A stretch of 46,384 bases of DNA from Piscirickettsia litoralis (GTDB lineage Bacteria; Pseudomonadota; Gammaproteobacteria; Piscirickettsiales; Piscirickettsiaceae): positions 112,253 through 158,636 of the forward strand of contig NZ_MDTU01000002.1 in assembly GCF_001720395.1 (NCBI RefSeq), written 5' to 3'. The notes under the pieces were generated by a model. The model was not told the DNA's origin, ran no database searches, and saw only the letters and a program-made list of their open reading frames with translations. Positions within the stretch are counted from its first letter, which is position 1; each line of letters starts with the position of its first letter. A program made the position numbers and the translations under genes. Positions 1-7,543 of this stretch are shown piece by piece.

Positions 1-162
1 TTGATCAACTAACATATTCATAAAGCCAGTAAAATAAAACAATTGCTCACTTTGTTTATCAATGTCCTCCGCTACGCAGATCACACTTTTTTGCACATCT
101 TCAAAAATCTCACCGAACTCAACCTCAGCTTTTTTCATTAACTCTTGTCTATACTCGTTCAC
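1..162 (-). CDS. N-terminal part of a 96-aa helical protein of unknown function
   Basis: A GTG start at 162 is preceded by GGAG eight bases upstream and directly by an in-frame TAA, so the start is well defined. The 54 codons read to the left end of the window without a stop. The peptide is acidic and predicted helical (begins VNEYRQELMKK), with no recognised domain. Its frame matches exactly that of the ORF entering at 46384, which ends at 46256. If the molecule is circular this is one 96-aa gene between the two-TM protein (196-438) and ssb, inside the early operon. Function unknown. The main uncertainty is the join, which is inferred from frame and context. Confidence 0.7.
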   Translation of the reverse strand, partial: MNEYRQELMKKAEVEFGEIFEDVQKSVICVAEDIDKQSEQLFYFTGFMNMLVDQ

Positions 163-195
163 TTAAGCGTCTCCATTTCTCTGCTTTTATGTTCA

Positions 196-438
196 TTATT
201 TTCCACTAGATATCCCCTTACTATTAACCCACAATCCCACAAACGCAGACAAAAATACCAAACCAAACGCAATCAGCAATGCTCGACCGAAATCTGGAGC
301 AATAAAGACAGTAAAATGACTACCAATCACCTGAAGCAAATACATCACTCCAGCCACTCCATACAACAGGATCACCGTCGTTAATAACGAAAATACGCCT
401 TGCTCTAAGGTGCTTAATAGCCGCTCAAACCAACTCAT
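196..438 (-). CDS. Small membrane protein with two TM segments
   Basis: This 80-residue protein has two strongly hydrophobic stretches, about residues 15-38 (FSLLTTVILLYGVAGVMYLL) and 50-72 (GRALLIAFGLVFLSAFVGLW), joined by a short loop, with a basic C-terminus. The start overlaps the stop of the nuclease-like gene upstream, so the two are translationally coupled in the leftward early operon. The topology is that of a two-TM holin or a small inner-membrane modulator. Its place in the early operon, far from the spanins, argues against assigning it as the holin. No family recognised. Confidence 0.7.
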   Translation of the reverse strand: MSWFERLLSTLEQGVFSLLTTVILLYGVAGVMYLLQVIGSHFTVFIAPDFGRALLIAFGLVFLSAFVGLWVNSKGISSGK

Positions 439-1130
439 ACGTGCAACTTCCCTTCAATTTCTCGTTGACTACGATGCCTTAAAAACAAAGCTTGCGGTTT
501 TATTGGAGCCGGGGTTACTTCTACAGGTTGCGGTGCTTTTTTACCCGTTTTTAATTGCTCTATAAATTGCTTTCGGCGCTGCATCAGATTCTCAAATGCT
601 TCCATCCTTCCACCTGCCGCATACCCCTTATAAACTTCATAGTTTGTCTCGTATTTCAATCTATACAGTCCCCACTTCTTGATGCAGTCACTGCGCTTTA
701 CATCAAGTGCCTCAGAAATATCTTCTATCGTTAATAAGGGATAGCTTCTAGCAATATAACGGCACATCTCTTCCGTTAACTTCCGGTTAGGTTGTTTAAT
801 CATCTCAGCCTCAATTTCATCCAAAATATTTTTAATTTGGCGGATAGCAATAAATTTTTTAACTTGCTGCGGGGTGTAACGAAGCACTCGCCAACCCAAC
901 TGAGCCGCTGCGTTATACTTTTCACAATCAGCTTCAAAGCCTTTACCTCGAGTATGCCGCCCTTGAGAATACGTGCCACCTTCAACTTCAACAGCCAGCT
1001 TGTATTCAGGCATTGCAAAATCAAACCGCCAGCGTCTTTTCGGATGAAAGCGGTACTCTTGCTCGACTAACAAACCTTCAAGCTCACATTGCACCCTGAG
1101 CAATCGCTCACCTGCAGACTCTTTTGCCAT
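435..1130 (-). CDS. PDDEXK-like (Vsr/DUF559-type) nuclease domain protein
   Basis: The chosen ATG (1130, MAKESAG) has AGGA eight bases upstream and lies 4 bp after the stop of the preceding gene; a longer reading would overlap that gene. Residues 8-90 look like the small restriction-endonuclease fold of Vsr/DUF559 proteins: an acidic residue in RFDFA (D37), then a strand with VEVEGG (E48, E50), then GWRVLRYTPQQV near residue 79. The C-terminal 120 residues are basic and unassigned. It sits between a SANT-like gene and a membrane protein in the early operon, so a role in phage DNA recombination or replication is likely. The nuclease call rests on motif pattern only. Confidence 0.6.
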   Translation of the reverse strand: MAKESAGERLLRVQCELEGLLVEQEYRFHPKRRWRFDFAMPEYKLAVEVEGGTYSQGRHTRGKGFEADCEKYNAAAQLGWRVLRYTPQQVKKFIAIRQIKNILDEIEAEMIKQPNRKLTEEMCRYIARSYPLLTIEDISEALDVKRSDCIKKWGLYRLKYETNYEVYKGYAAGGRMEAFENLMQRRKQFIEQLKTGKKAPQPVEVTPAPIKPQALFLRHRSQREIEGKLHV

Positions 1131-1134
1131 GTTG

Positions 1135-1422
1135 TTATCCTGCGATCGCTTGAGGAGTCGACTTAACAATGAGCTTCAATCCCACCACATTAAACGTCTT
1201 CAAAAACGTGTTAACCGCTTCAGGGGTTAGGTCAATTTCGGTCGCCCCTTTTCCAGCCATCTCGGCACCATCAGCACCAGCGAGAAGCATGCGCTTAGCT
1301 TTGCTATAGATTTGATCTTTAGTTCGCCCCGGCAGCAACGATTGCATTTCTTTAACACTCTTAACTGGGTAATATTCTCGCATCAGCTGCTCTTCTTCTT
1401 GGGTCCACTGGCTTCTATTCAT
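1135..1422 (-). CDS. SANT/Myb-like DNA-binding protein A
   Basis: This 95-aa protein has an N-terminal SANT/Myb-like helical repeat (residues 1-48): W6 in SQWTQEEEQLM, then the LLPGRTKDQIYSKAKRM core typical of a third recognition helix. The C-terminal half includes IDLTPEAVNTFLKTFNVVGLKLIV. It is a clear paralogue of the protein encoded at 2834-3136, sharing LLPGR-KDQIYSKAKRM and the C-terminal motif. The two genes flank Rep 1. Two direct copies of ATTGGTCGT lie about 50-70 bp upstream on the coding strand, as they do before the paralogue. Likely a small phage DNA-binding regulator; target unknown. Confidence 0.7.
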   Translation of the reverse strand: MNRSQWTQEEEQLMREYYPVKSVKEMQSLLPGRTKDQIYSKAKRMLLAGADGAEMAGKGATEIDLTPEAVNTFLKTFNVVGLKLIVKSTPQAIAG

Positions 1423-1472
1423 TACTTATCTCCTCAATTTTTTACCATGCTAACCGACTGACCTTGAAAACA

Positions 1473-1493
1473 ACGACCAATCGAACGACCAAT
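1473..1493 (-). promoter_or_regulatory. Tandem ATTGGTCGT repeats upstream of SANT-like gene A
   Basis: Read on the minus strand, ATTGGTCGT occurs twice, 12 bp apart (1485-1493 and 1473-1481), about 50 bp before the ATG at 1422. The same pair, with one base changed in one copy, lies at 3185-3204, about 50 bp before the paralogous gene. The position and spacing suggest a binding site for the SANT-like proteins or for a shared regulator. The function is inferred. Confidence 0.5.
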
Positions 1494-1530
1494 TACAAAA
1501 TAATTTTAAAAAACAAAAGACCAACAAAAC

Positions 1531-2730
1531 TCACACCCGCTCAGTCTCATGATCCACACATCCAAATCCACTAAAATCAACCTTCTCTAAGCTCATATTT
1601 TGAGGACGACGATCCAAAAGCAGCCTAACAATTTCACCAATAAACAAACCCAGTGCCGCCGTACCACCGGCGCTTATATCTGATAACCCCCTAATGAACC
1701 CCTTAAAAATATAATTGAGGAGCAACTGCCAGTAGCGTTTGACTGTGCTGTGAGACATTCCCGAGCGATTAGCAATATCGATTTGATTAAGGTTAAGTTT
1801 TAAGTTGATACCTAGCTTTGCACTTCTAGCGGCTCGTTGTAGTTTCTTAAGAGTTTTAGTCCGCTTTATCTCTGCGCTGTATAAAGCCCCTGCCTGCATT
1901 TTTTCAGTGGGTGTCAGCTGAGTTTCACTTAAATCCATCACCCCTTTATTTTTGTGAGTGTGTCCCGCTCCTTGGTAGTGCTTCCAGATCCACTTGGTGA
2001 TACTTTTCACAGTAGCTTTAATTTCGCTCACTGGTAAGTAACCCGATGCACTGTTATAACCTTCAGCGTTCAGCTCTTTGGCTTTACCCAAACAGGCCGA
2101 ATAAAACGAGTCATAAGAGGTGTGGTTTTTCTTTTCTGCATACGCCCAAAAGCGCAACTGATCAAACAGCTCTATATTGCGGCCTTCATCTTCTCGAACT
2201 TTTCGAGTGGGGGCTATAAAGCTACGCTTTAGCTCCACATATTCAGCAAGCTCCCCCAAGGTATATTTATGTTCAGAAGGATAAAGACTCAACCATTCTT
2301 CAGAAAGCGGATTCTTGGCAATTAGCCCTGTATATCCTTTGTCTGCGCCTAGTTTTTTAACATAAGCTTGCTCAATCGCTTTTAAATACTCTTGAGGCGC
2401 TGAATGAGCATTTTTACTCGTATAGACTTCATGGATGTTATAAAAATAATGTGCGTGACCATTTACCTTGTTGATACTGATGATGTTCGGCGCGGGCAGG
2501 TTAAGAGTTTCGTATAAAAAAGCTGAGTTTGGCTTATCTATATCAAAAATTAACCAATGCACACTCGTAGGCGCATTCGCTTGTATGTAGTTTGCTTTTA
2601 ACGCACCCGTTTTCGGCCAAATTTTCACCCCTTCTTTTTGAATATCAAAAGAGCAATAAGGCTTAGCGGGCAACGTCTCAACAAAAGTGTGTAGAACTCT
2701 CTCTTTTATTTGCTGCACAAATTCGCTCAA
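1531..2730 (-). CDS. Replication initiator/primase, ColE2-type Rep (Rep 1)
   Basis: This 399-aa protein matches the Replicase family (ColE2/ColE3-like Rep) with an archaeo-eukaryotic-type primase core. The hydrophobic DxD motif is WLIFDID (residues 59-65) and the second motif is GHAHYFY (91-97). A PriCT-like middle region follows (about 190-260). A helix-turn-helix near 315-340 (IDIANRSGMSHSTVKRYW) would bind the origin. The start codon is TTG with no good Shine-Dalgarno; poor ribosome sites are known for ColE2 Rep. It lies inside the early operon, so it probably drives lytic replication. The paralogue at 9515-10709 is frameshifted. The gene ends with no neighbour overlap. Confidence 0.85.
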   Translation of the reverse strand: MSEFVQQIKERVLHTFVETLPAKPYCSFDIQKEGVKIWPKTGALKANYIQANAPTSVHWLIFDIDKPNSAFLYETLNLPAPNIISINKVNGHAHYFYNIHEVYTSKNAHSAPQEYLKAIEQAYVKKLGADKGYTGLIAKNPLSEEWLSLYPSEHKYTLGELAEYVELKRSFIAPTRKVREDEGRNIELFDQLRFWAYAEKKNHTSYDSFYSACLGKAKELNAEGYNSASGYLPVSEIKATVKSITKWIWKHYQGAGHTHKNKGVMDLSETQLTPTEKMQAGALYSAEIKRTKTLKKLQRAARSAKLGINLKLNLNQIDIANRSGMSHSTVKRYWQLLLNYIFKGFIRGLSDISAGGTAALGLFIGEIVRLLLDRRPQNMSLEKVDFSGFGCVDHETERV

Positions 2731-2749
2731 GTGAGAGAGTCAATTTTTG

Positions 2750-2786
2750 GCAGGCGCAAGCCGCCTGCTTATATCTTGAATATAAG
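2750..2786 (-). promoter_or_regulatory. Two adjacent stem-loops in the Rep 1 leader
   Basis: A 7-bp perfect inverted repeat (GCAGGCG at 2750-2756, CGCCTGC at 2762-2768, 5-nt loop) is followed immediately by a second (CTTATAT at 2768-2774, ATATAAG at 2780-2786, 5-nt loop). Both lie 20-57 nt upstream of the Rep 1 start. ColE2-type rep mRNAs are controlled by an antisense RNA against structured leader RNA, so these hairpins may be the target. No antisense promoter was confirmed. Confidence 0.45.
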
Positions 2787-2833
2787 TCACAAAAATAAAC
2801 TCACTTAGAGTGTTATAGAGCTATGAAAGCACC

Positions 2834-3136
2834 CTATATCGATTGAATTTGAGCACCGGGTTCAACAACGAATCTAAGTCCCATCGCATTAAAATACCTG
2901 ATAAGCTTAACCACGCCCTCAGTTGATGAGAGATCCACTTCAACCATATTTTTATCATTAGAGGCAGGCTCAAGGAAATCTTTCCGGACAGAAGTTAACC
3001 CCATCCGCTTCGCCTTACTATAAATTTGGTCTTTATTTCGTCCAGGCAATAATGTCATCATTTCATTTACCGTTTTATCCAAGTAATGCTGCAGCATTAT
3101 TGATACTTCTTTTGGTGTCCAATTACATCTACGCAT
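2834..3136 (-). CDS. SANT/Myb-like DNA-binding protein B
   Basis: The ATG at 3136 (MRRCNWTPKEV) has GGAGG six bases upstream, which decides the start over a longer reading from 3184. The 100-aa protein has a SANT-like N-terminus: W6, then LLPGRNKDQIYSKAKRM around residues 29-45. A second conserved half ends in VVKLIRYFNAMGLRFVVEPG. It is a paralogue of the 1135-1422 product. The gene lies upstream of Rep 1 and after the 100-aa first gene of the early operon. Possibly a replication accessory or transcription regulator; function unknown. Confidence 0.7.
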   Translation of the reverse strand: MRRCNWTPKEVSIMLQHYLDKTVNEMMTLLPGRNKDQIYSKAKRMGLTSVRKDFLEPASNDKNMVEVDLSSTEGVVKLIRYFNAMGLRFVVEPGAQIQSI

Positions 3137-3184
3137 CCAAAACCTCCGCGTTTTAAGTAGAATAACCCACCCCTTATAAAACAA

Positions 3185-3204
3185 ACGACCAATTGACGAC
3201 CAAA
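3185..3204 (-). promoter_or_regulatory. Tandem ATTGGTCGT-type repeats upstream of SANT-like gene B
   Basis: On the minus strand ATTGGTCGT (3185-3193) and TTTGGTCGT (3196-3204) lie in direct repeat, 11 bp apart, about 50 bp before the ATG at 3136. This mirrors the pair before the paralogous gene at 1422. It is a candidate operator; the binding protein is inferred, not shown. Confidence 0.5.
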
Positions 3205-3212
3205 ATTACGAA

Positions 3213-3515
3213 TTATTGAAAAAAGGTTTTTGACATTATATTCAATCCTGTTTCTCCACCCCCTATCTTAAAGAATTTGTCGACCCCTTTATGAATATTC
3301 TCTTTTACATTTTCTAGCCAGGCATCTTTGCAATCAAAATCATCATAATTCACACAAAAGTCACGCATCACTTTTGTCATGGTTAAGATGGTTGTTTGGC
3401 AAAATGATAGAAACACTTCGTCACTTACCATTTTTGGTTCTAAAGAACGTAAAAATGGCAGTAACTCCTTTTCAGTTAGAGATTGAGCTATAGCTGTAGC
3501 TTCTTTTTTTTCCAT
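3213..3515 (-). CDS. Unknown 100-aa protein, first gene of the early operon
   Basis: A 100-residue mostly helical protein (MEKKEATAIAQSLTEKELLP...) with no recognised domain, signal peptide or membrane segment. It is the first gene downstream of the divergent CI-controlled promoter near 3690, with a leader of roughly 140 nt. In this position many temperate phages encode Cro or an early regulator. No helix-turn-helix is visible, so I do not assign that role. Downstream lie SANT-like gene B and Rep 1. Confidence 0.6.
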   Translation of the reverse strand: MEKKEATAIAQSLTEKELLPFLRSLEPKMVSDEVFLSFCQTTILTMTKVMRDFCVNYDDFDCKDAWLENVKENIHKGVDKFFKIGGGETGLNIMSKTFFQ

Positions 3516-3612
3516 TATGATTCCTTTTCAAAACTTGAAAATCTGTTTTAGACAATATAAGAAAATAAACAAAATTAAAAAGGCTATTAAAATTAGAAAA
3601 AAAGAGGTAAGA

Positions 3613-3631
3613 TTAAACACAAAGTGTTTAA
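3613..3631. promoter_or_regulatory. Palindrome TTAAACAC-AAA-GTGTTTAA in the early leader
   Basis: Perfect 8-bp arms are separated by AAA. It lies in the leader between the early promoter and the gene at 3515. It could be a repressor or Cro-type operator, or an RNA hairpin in the early transcript. Only the symmetry is seen. Confidence 0.4.
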
Positions 3632-3654
3632 ACAGTACTCCTGTTTTTCCTATG

Positions 3655-3701
3655 TCTTGCATATATTGCTTCGTCGCCAAACATTGTCAATATATGCAAG
3701 A
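3655..3701 (-). promoter_or_regulatory. Early lytic promoter overlapped by paired CI operator half-sites
   Basis: Perfect 14-bp inverted arms, TCTTGCATATATTG (3655-3668) and CAATATATGCAAGA (3688-3701), are separated by 19 nt. On the minus strand, TTGACA (3690-3685) followed after 17 nt by AATATA (3667-3662) forms a strong sigma70 promoter directed into the early operon. One arm overlaps the -35 and the other the -10. This is the expected layout for a repressor that shuts off the lytic genes, and the CI-like gene starts 180 bp away. The rest of the spacer 3516-3878 is AT-rich with no further gene seen. Confidence 0.6.
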
Positions 3702-3878
3702 TACTTTAATACCAACCTTTTCTTTAAACTAATCCTTACTTAAATAGTAACTCAATCAAATATAACTGATTAAATTATTTTTGCAACAAGCTTGCTTTTT
3801 TTTTCTAATTTAGGATTATAGATATTACTAATATGACTATGCTTTATCAAAATAATACGATTTGAGAGAATTTAAAGA

Positions 3879-4556
3879 ATGGGTATTGTTGAACGTTTAA
3901 ATTTTACATTGCAATGGTTAAATGTAGAAAACACTAGAAAAGATCGAGAGTCGGCTTTATCGTTAATCACTGGGAGATCAATTAGAACTGTTGAAGAGTG
4001 GCTGTATGGATCTGCATTCCCATCATCAAAATATTTAAAAAAAATTGCTGCATATACAAACCTTCGTTATTCATGGCTGCAACATGGAGAGGGTAAAGCG
4101 TTTTATTACAAGAAAAACATGATGCCACAGACTCATGGAGAGTCTCTTATTATCCCGATAATAGACTGGTATGAAACAGGAAAGCTTGACATTTTAACTT
4201 ATAAAGCTGATCTTTACGTTAATGTCCATCGAGATAATATAGACTTATCTATCACCGACGATTATACCGACTTGTTTGCTGTAATGGCTGAAGAGCAGGA
4301 CAAAGAAGAAAGTGTTGGTCTTGAAGTAGGTGATTTTTTAGTCTGCAAACCTTTATTGCCGCAAAGTGTCCCGCCAACTGGGGCGCGGGTTATATGTCAC
4401 CCAATCAACATGGATAGACCTATATTTAGAGAGTATAGAATTAACAGTCAAGGGGAATATTACATTGCCGATGCCCCATTCATTAGGCCAATTAGAAAAT
4501 CAAAGCCCTCTGAAATTAAAGCTAGAGTGATTGGTTGTCATGCAAATTTTACTTAA
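3879..4556 (+). CDS. CI/C2-like phage repressor (HTH plus S24/LexA-like C-domain)
   Basis: A 225-aa protein. Residues 1-70 carry a helix-turn-helix-like region (ALSLITGRSIRTVEEWLYGS). A linker leads to a LexA/S24-type beta-rich domain from about residue 90 (PIIDWYETG ... VGLEVGDFLVCKP ... GARVICHP ... FREYRI). The Ser-Met of self-cleaving repressors is not evident, so induction may need an antirepressor or another signal. It is divergent from the early operon and is probably the lysogeny repressor binding the operator at 3655-3701. The Shine-Dalgarno is weak, as is common for CI genes. Confidence 0.75.
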   Translation: MGIVERLNFTLQWLNVENTRKDRESALSLITGRSIRTVEEWLYGSAFPSSKYLKKIAAYTNLRYSWLQHGEGKAFYYKKNMMPQTHGESLIIPIIDWYETGKLDILTYKADLYVNVHRDNIDLSITDDYTDLFAVMAEEQDKEESVGLEVGDFLVCKPLLPQSVPPTGARVICHPINMDRPIFREYRINSQGEYYIADAPFIRPIRKSKPSEIKARVIGCHANFT

Positions 4557-4621
4557 CTAGCTGTAACACTTGCCTAAAACCCTTGCTAGGGTACTATTGA
4601 TAAGCGATTACACAAAATAAA

Positions 4622-5122
4622 TTACAGTCTCCTGCTAGACATTTTTTCATCAGCTCTACCTTGTAAATAGGCAATATCCATAATGTTTTTATCGCAGTTT
4701 TCAGAGTCTTTATACAGCTCCTGTAAAGCTTCTTTTAACTCAATTTGCTTGCCTTCTTCGGTTAAAACCTTTTTTGAATGTACACCACCCTTCCAACATG
4801 GAAGCAATCTTCTTATTTTATGTTTAAATCCTTTTAATTGAAGTATACCGTGACTCTCATAAGCTCTAAGCGCCATCTGACAAACTAAAGCTCGATCACA
4901 GTCGGATATTGATTGTAATAACGTTTTATTTGCCGCAACTCGCCGAACATCATCGAAATAATCTAATCGCCCTAATTGTTTATGTTTCAATTCAACTCTT
5001 ACATCATCACCTTTAACTTGGCGCACCTCCCAACAGCACACCAAGTCATTTTTAATCTCTTGTTCGGCTTTAAGCAAGTATATAATTGACTGTATCTCTG
5101 CATTATACTTCCTTATATTCAT
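4622..5122 (-). CDS. Unknown 166-aa protein, third gene of the aldolase operon
   Basis: A soluble, basic protein of 166 residues without a recognised domain; it has a Lys/Arg-rich middle (KGFKHKIRRLLPCWKGG, near residues 97-113). It begins 4 bp after the VUT transporter gene stop, so it belongs to the leftward operon aldolase, VUT, this gene. No function can be stated. Confidence 0.6.
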   Translation of the reverse strand: MNIRKYNAEIQSIIYLLKAEQEIKNDLVCCWEVRQVKGDDVRVELKHKQLGRLDYFDDVRRVAANKTLLQSISDCDRALVCQMALRAYESHGILQLKGFKHKIRRLLPCWKGGVHSKKVLTEEGKQIELKEALQELYKDSENCDKNIMDIAYLQGRADEKMSSRRL

Positions 5123-5126
5123 GGTG

Positions 5127-5777
5127 TTATAAACCTCTTAATGTAGCAAAATTTTTCACACTTCCAATCTCAACAGCTTTAACAAAATTCGTTATTGGCG
5201 TGATAAAAAACGACATAATAACTGCATAGATCAATGAAATTGTATAGATTATAACCGTTTGCTGAAGTATTCCATGCAAACTAAGGTGTTGAACGAACTC
5301 AATAGACAATGAAGCAAGTGTCATAACAAGCTCTCCAACCCCTGTTGCGATAAGTGTTCTCAACCAAAATTTAACTTTAGGATTATTAGCTAACCTACTG
5401 TTTGATACAACAAAAATGTTAACTCGTGAACCAAAAAATAATCCGACCATTATGCCTAAATTAAACTGCCACAAGCTGCCTAAAACAGTAATGTATGCTT
5501 CTGATTGTTCCCCTGGAAAATAAGACATCCATGAGACTAAAGTTGAAAAGATCAAGGCTGCAGGGATAACAGTATATATCATTTCTTTAGCTTTTTTGGA
5601 ACCATATACCTGAGATACAATATCAGTGATAGAGTAAATCAAAGGAAAAATAAAGATTCCTGTACTTATTTTTAAACCGATAAAGTCAGTCATTTTGTAT
5701 GCTAAGCAATAGGTTGCTGTAAGTAATGCCACAGCAAGTACAGAAAGCGGCATATAAAGCTTAGTTGATTCGTTCAT
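5127..5777 (-). CDS. VUT family transporter (YhhQ-like) 1
   Basis: A 216-aa integral membrane protein with about six TM segments. It fits the Vut_1/YhhQ family: the first TM pair is followed by the signature PLIYSITDIVSQVYGSKKA (residues 45-63), and SSRVNIFVV-type and ATGVGELVMTLAS segments follow. Family members take up queuosine precursors (preQ0/preQ1) across the inner membrane; substrate here is inferred from family only. It lies 12 bp downstream of a class II aldolase gene. A second VUT gene lies across the divergent spacer (7544-8320), which is unusual. Confidence 0.8.
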   Translation of the reverse strand: MNESTKLYMPLSVLAVALLTATYCLAYKMTDFIGLKISTGIFIFPLIYSITDIVSQVYGSKKAKEMIYTVIPAALIFSTLVSWMSYFPGEQSEAYITVLGSLWQFNLGIMVGLFFGSRVNIFVVSNSRLANNPKVKFWLRTLIATGVGELVMTLASLSIEFVQHLSLHGILQQTVIIYTISLIYAVIMSFFITPITNFVKAVEIGSVKNFATLRGL

Positions 5778-5789
5778 TTCATCCTCTCA

Positions 5790-6527
5790 TTATGCTCTGT
5801 AGTCATCAGGCAAATCCATGACAGCTGCATTAAAAGCAAGCTGTGCGTTATTTGGTATACCTTGTATTAATGATTTTTTTGTGTTGAATTCTTCGTGTTG
5901 CTGCTGAGTTTTTTGCTTGATTCTTTGATCAATCTCTATTAACTGCGCTTGAGCAGGCAACAATTTTAACTGAATTTCACATGCTTTTTCTAGATAGTAA
6001 TAATTCCAAAAAGCTTCTTCGATAGTCTGCCCAGTGGCAATTAATCCATGGTTTTCTAAAATCAAACAGGCTGCGTCCCCTAAGTTGGCAATAATGCTCT
6101 TTTGCTCTTCCATATCTACGCTAATCCCCGAAAATGGGTGATAGCTAATTTTTTTATGAAACATCAGTGACATTTGATCTGCACACTTTAACCCATCTTC
6201 TAACATAGAAACAGCAACACCGCTTGTTGTATGTGTATGAATTACACAACCAATATCACTTCGTGCTCGATAAATTGCCTCATGCAACACGGAACCCGCA
6301 GGATTAACCGGCTGACTGTTTTCATTGGCCGGCAAACCTCCAAATAGCATCAATGACAGCGATGACGCATTCACATGATTAAATGGCAGTCCTAACGGTG
6401 CCATTAAGTATTGCTCCTGACTCGTCCTAGATGAAATATGAGTTAAAATTAGGTCTGACCAACCGTATTTATATATCAATCTATGCAGTGCAGCTAAATT
6501 AATCCGTTGTTCCGTTATGTTTTGCAT
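5790..6527 (-). CDS. Class II aldolase/adducin-domain protein
   Basis: A 245-aa cytosolic protein with the class II aldolase fold. The metal site is recognisable: HTHTTS (residues 97-102) with an upstream glutamate in SVLHEAIYRARSD, and a third histidine in LILENHGLI near residue 157. Such enzymes cleave or epimerise sugar phosphates or related hydroxy-carbonyl substrates with a divalent metal; the substrate is unknown. The gene heads an operon with a VUT transporter and is divergent from an XRE regulator (6662). The co-occurrence suggests import and processing of one compound. Confidence 0.8.
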   Translation of the reverse strand: MQNITEQRINLAALHRLIYKYGWSDLILTHISSRTSQEQYLMAPLGLPFNHVNASSLSLMLFGGLPANENSQPVNPAGSVLHEAIYRARSDIGCVIHTHTTSGVAVSMLEDGLKCADQMSLMFHKKISYHPFSGISVDMEEQKSIIANLGDAACLILENHGLIATGQTIEEAFWNYYYLEKACEIQLKLLPAQAQLIEIDQRIKQKTQQQHEEFNTKKSLIQGIPNNAQLAFNAAVMDLPDDYRA

Positions 6528-6661
6528 AGTTATTACCCTGCGATTATCCTAGTAGGTGGCGTTAGCGCTTAAGAGTAAAATATGTTACTACTAAAAGGGT
6601 AAATATTTCAACGACTATTATTAAAGCGCAGTATATCCATTTATGGTGTTAAAATTTTAAA

Positions 6662-7519
6662 ATGAATAATGATAACTATGCAAATAGCGTTAGCTATTTA
6701 ATCAATAAATTATGTACAACAGATAATCAGCCTTCTTCGTTAACTCAAAATAGCTTGTCAAAACTGTTAGGAGTTAGGCAAGCAGCAATCAATAATATCG
6801 CTGCTGGCTCTGTTAACAACCCATCCTCAGACCTTGTTAAAAATTTAGCTGAAAGCCTGAATATTCCTGCATCATTGATTTTAGGTTTGGAGAAAATACC
6901 AGAAGATCAAATTATTGAATATTTACCTAAGTTCAGCAAGAGCGTTCAAACTTCATGGCAATCAGGTGTTTTTGAGGCTGGAACTCAAATCAATGTCGAA
7001 CGCAGAGCCTGCAAAGATTCAGACCTTTTACTCGTAAGAGACGATAGTAAAACTGACCCTTATATCGTTAAGTATTCACAACTTCCAGAAAGATCAATAT
7101 ATCTATTTCCAATTAAAAACAATAGTAAGCCTATTCGTTATAATTTCGATGATAACCCACGCATACTCGGTGTAGTACGTGATCTATATATATTAACAGA
7201 ATCCGACCTAGCCATTGATGCACCAAAATCCACTCAATACAATCGCAAACGAAAATTTTTTAAAATTTTCTTTACCCTGCTTGATAAATTAGATGCTATC
7301 GCCAGCGATAGCAACACGATTGATGGTATTGTTTATAAAGACGGAATGATATATATTCGCACCAGCGAGGGCGTACACGCTCAAGAACAGCCATTGAAAG
7401 AATATATGTTAAGCGGAGCATGGCGAGCATTAACGTTAGAAAGTAAGGTCTCAATATTGAAAGAAGCAGCATCTAAACTTTCTCCTAGTTTAATTATTCA
7501 TCCAACCCCACCAGATTAA
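6662..7519 (+). CDS. XRE-family transcriptional regulator
   Basis: A 285-aa protein with an N-terminal XRE helix-turn-helix at residues 25-75 (LTQNSLSKLLGVRQAAINNI ... LAESLNIPASLILG). The 200-residue C-terminal part has no recognised domain and may bind an effector. It sits divergent from the aldolase-VUT operon and 24 bp upstream of a second VUT gene, so it likely controls both transcripts from the 134-bp spacer. The Shine-Dalgarno is poor. Confidence 0.7.
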   Translation: MNNDNYANSVSYLINKLCTTDNQPSSLTQNSLSKLLGVRQAAINNIAAGSVNNPSSDLVKNLAESLNIPASLILGLEKIPEDQIIEYLPKFSKSVQTSWQSGVFEAGTQINVERRACKDSDLLLVRDDSKTDPYIVKYSQLPERSIYLFPIKNNSKPIRYNFDDNPRILGVVRDLYILTESDLAIDAPKSTQYNRKRKFFKIFFTLLDKLDAIASDSNTIDGIVYKDGMIYIRTSEGVHAQEQPLKEYMLSGAWRALTLESKVSILKEAASKLSPSLIIHPTPPD

Positions 7520-7543
7520 AATAAATAAAATAAAAGGAAAATT

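Noticed and set aside
3517-3732. 71-aa + strand ORF in the switch region
   Set aside because: It covers the operator palindromes and early promoter, is Lys/Ile-biased as expected for AT-rich DNA, and has no RBS.
6533-6602. TTACCCT/AGGGTAA inverted pair as operator of the aldolase/XRE spacer
   Set aside because: One arm coincides with the RBS of the aldolase gene, and 7 bp at 56-bp spacing is easily found by chance.
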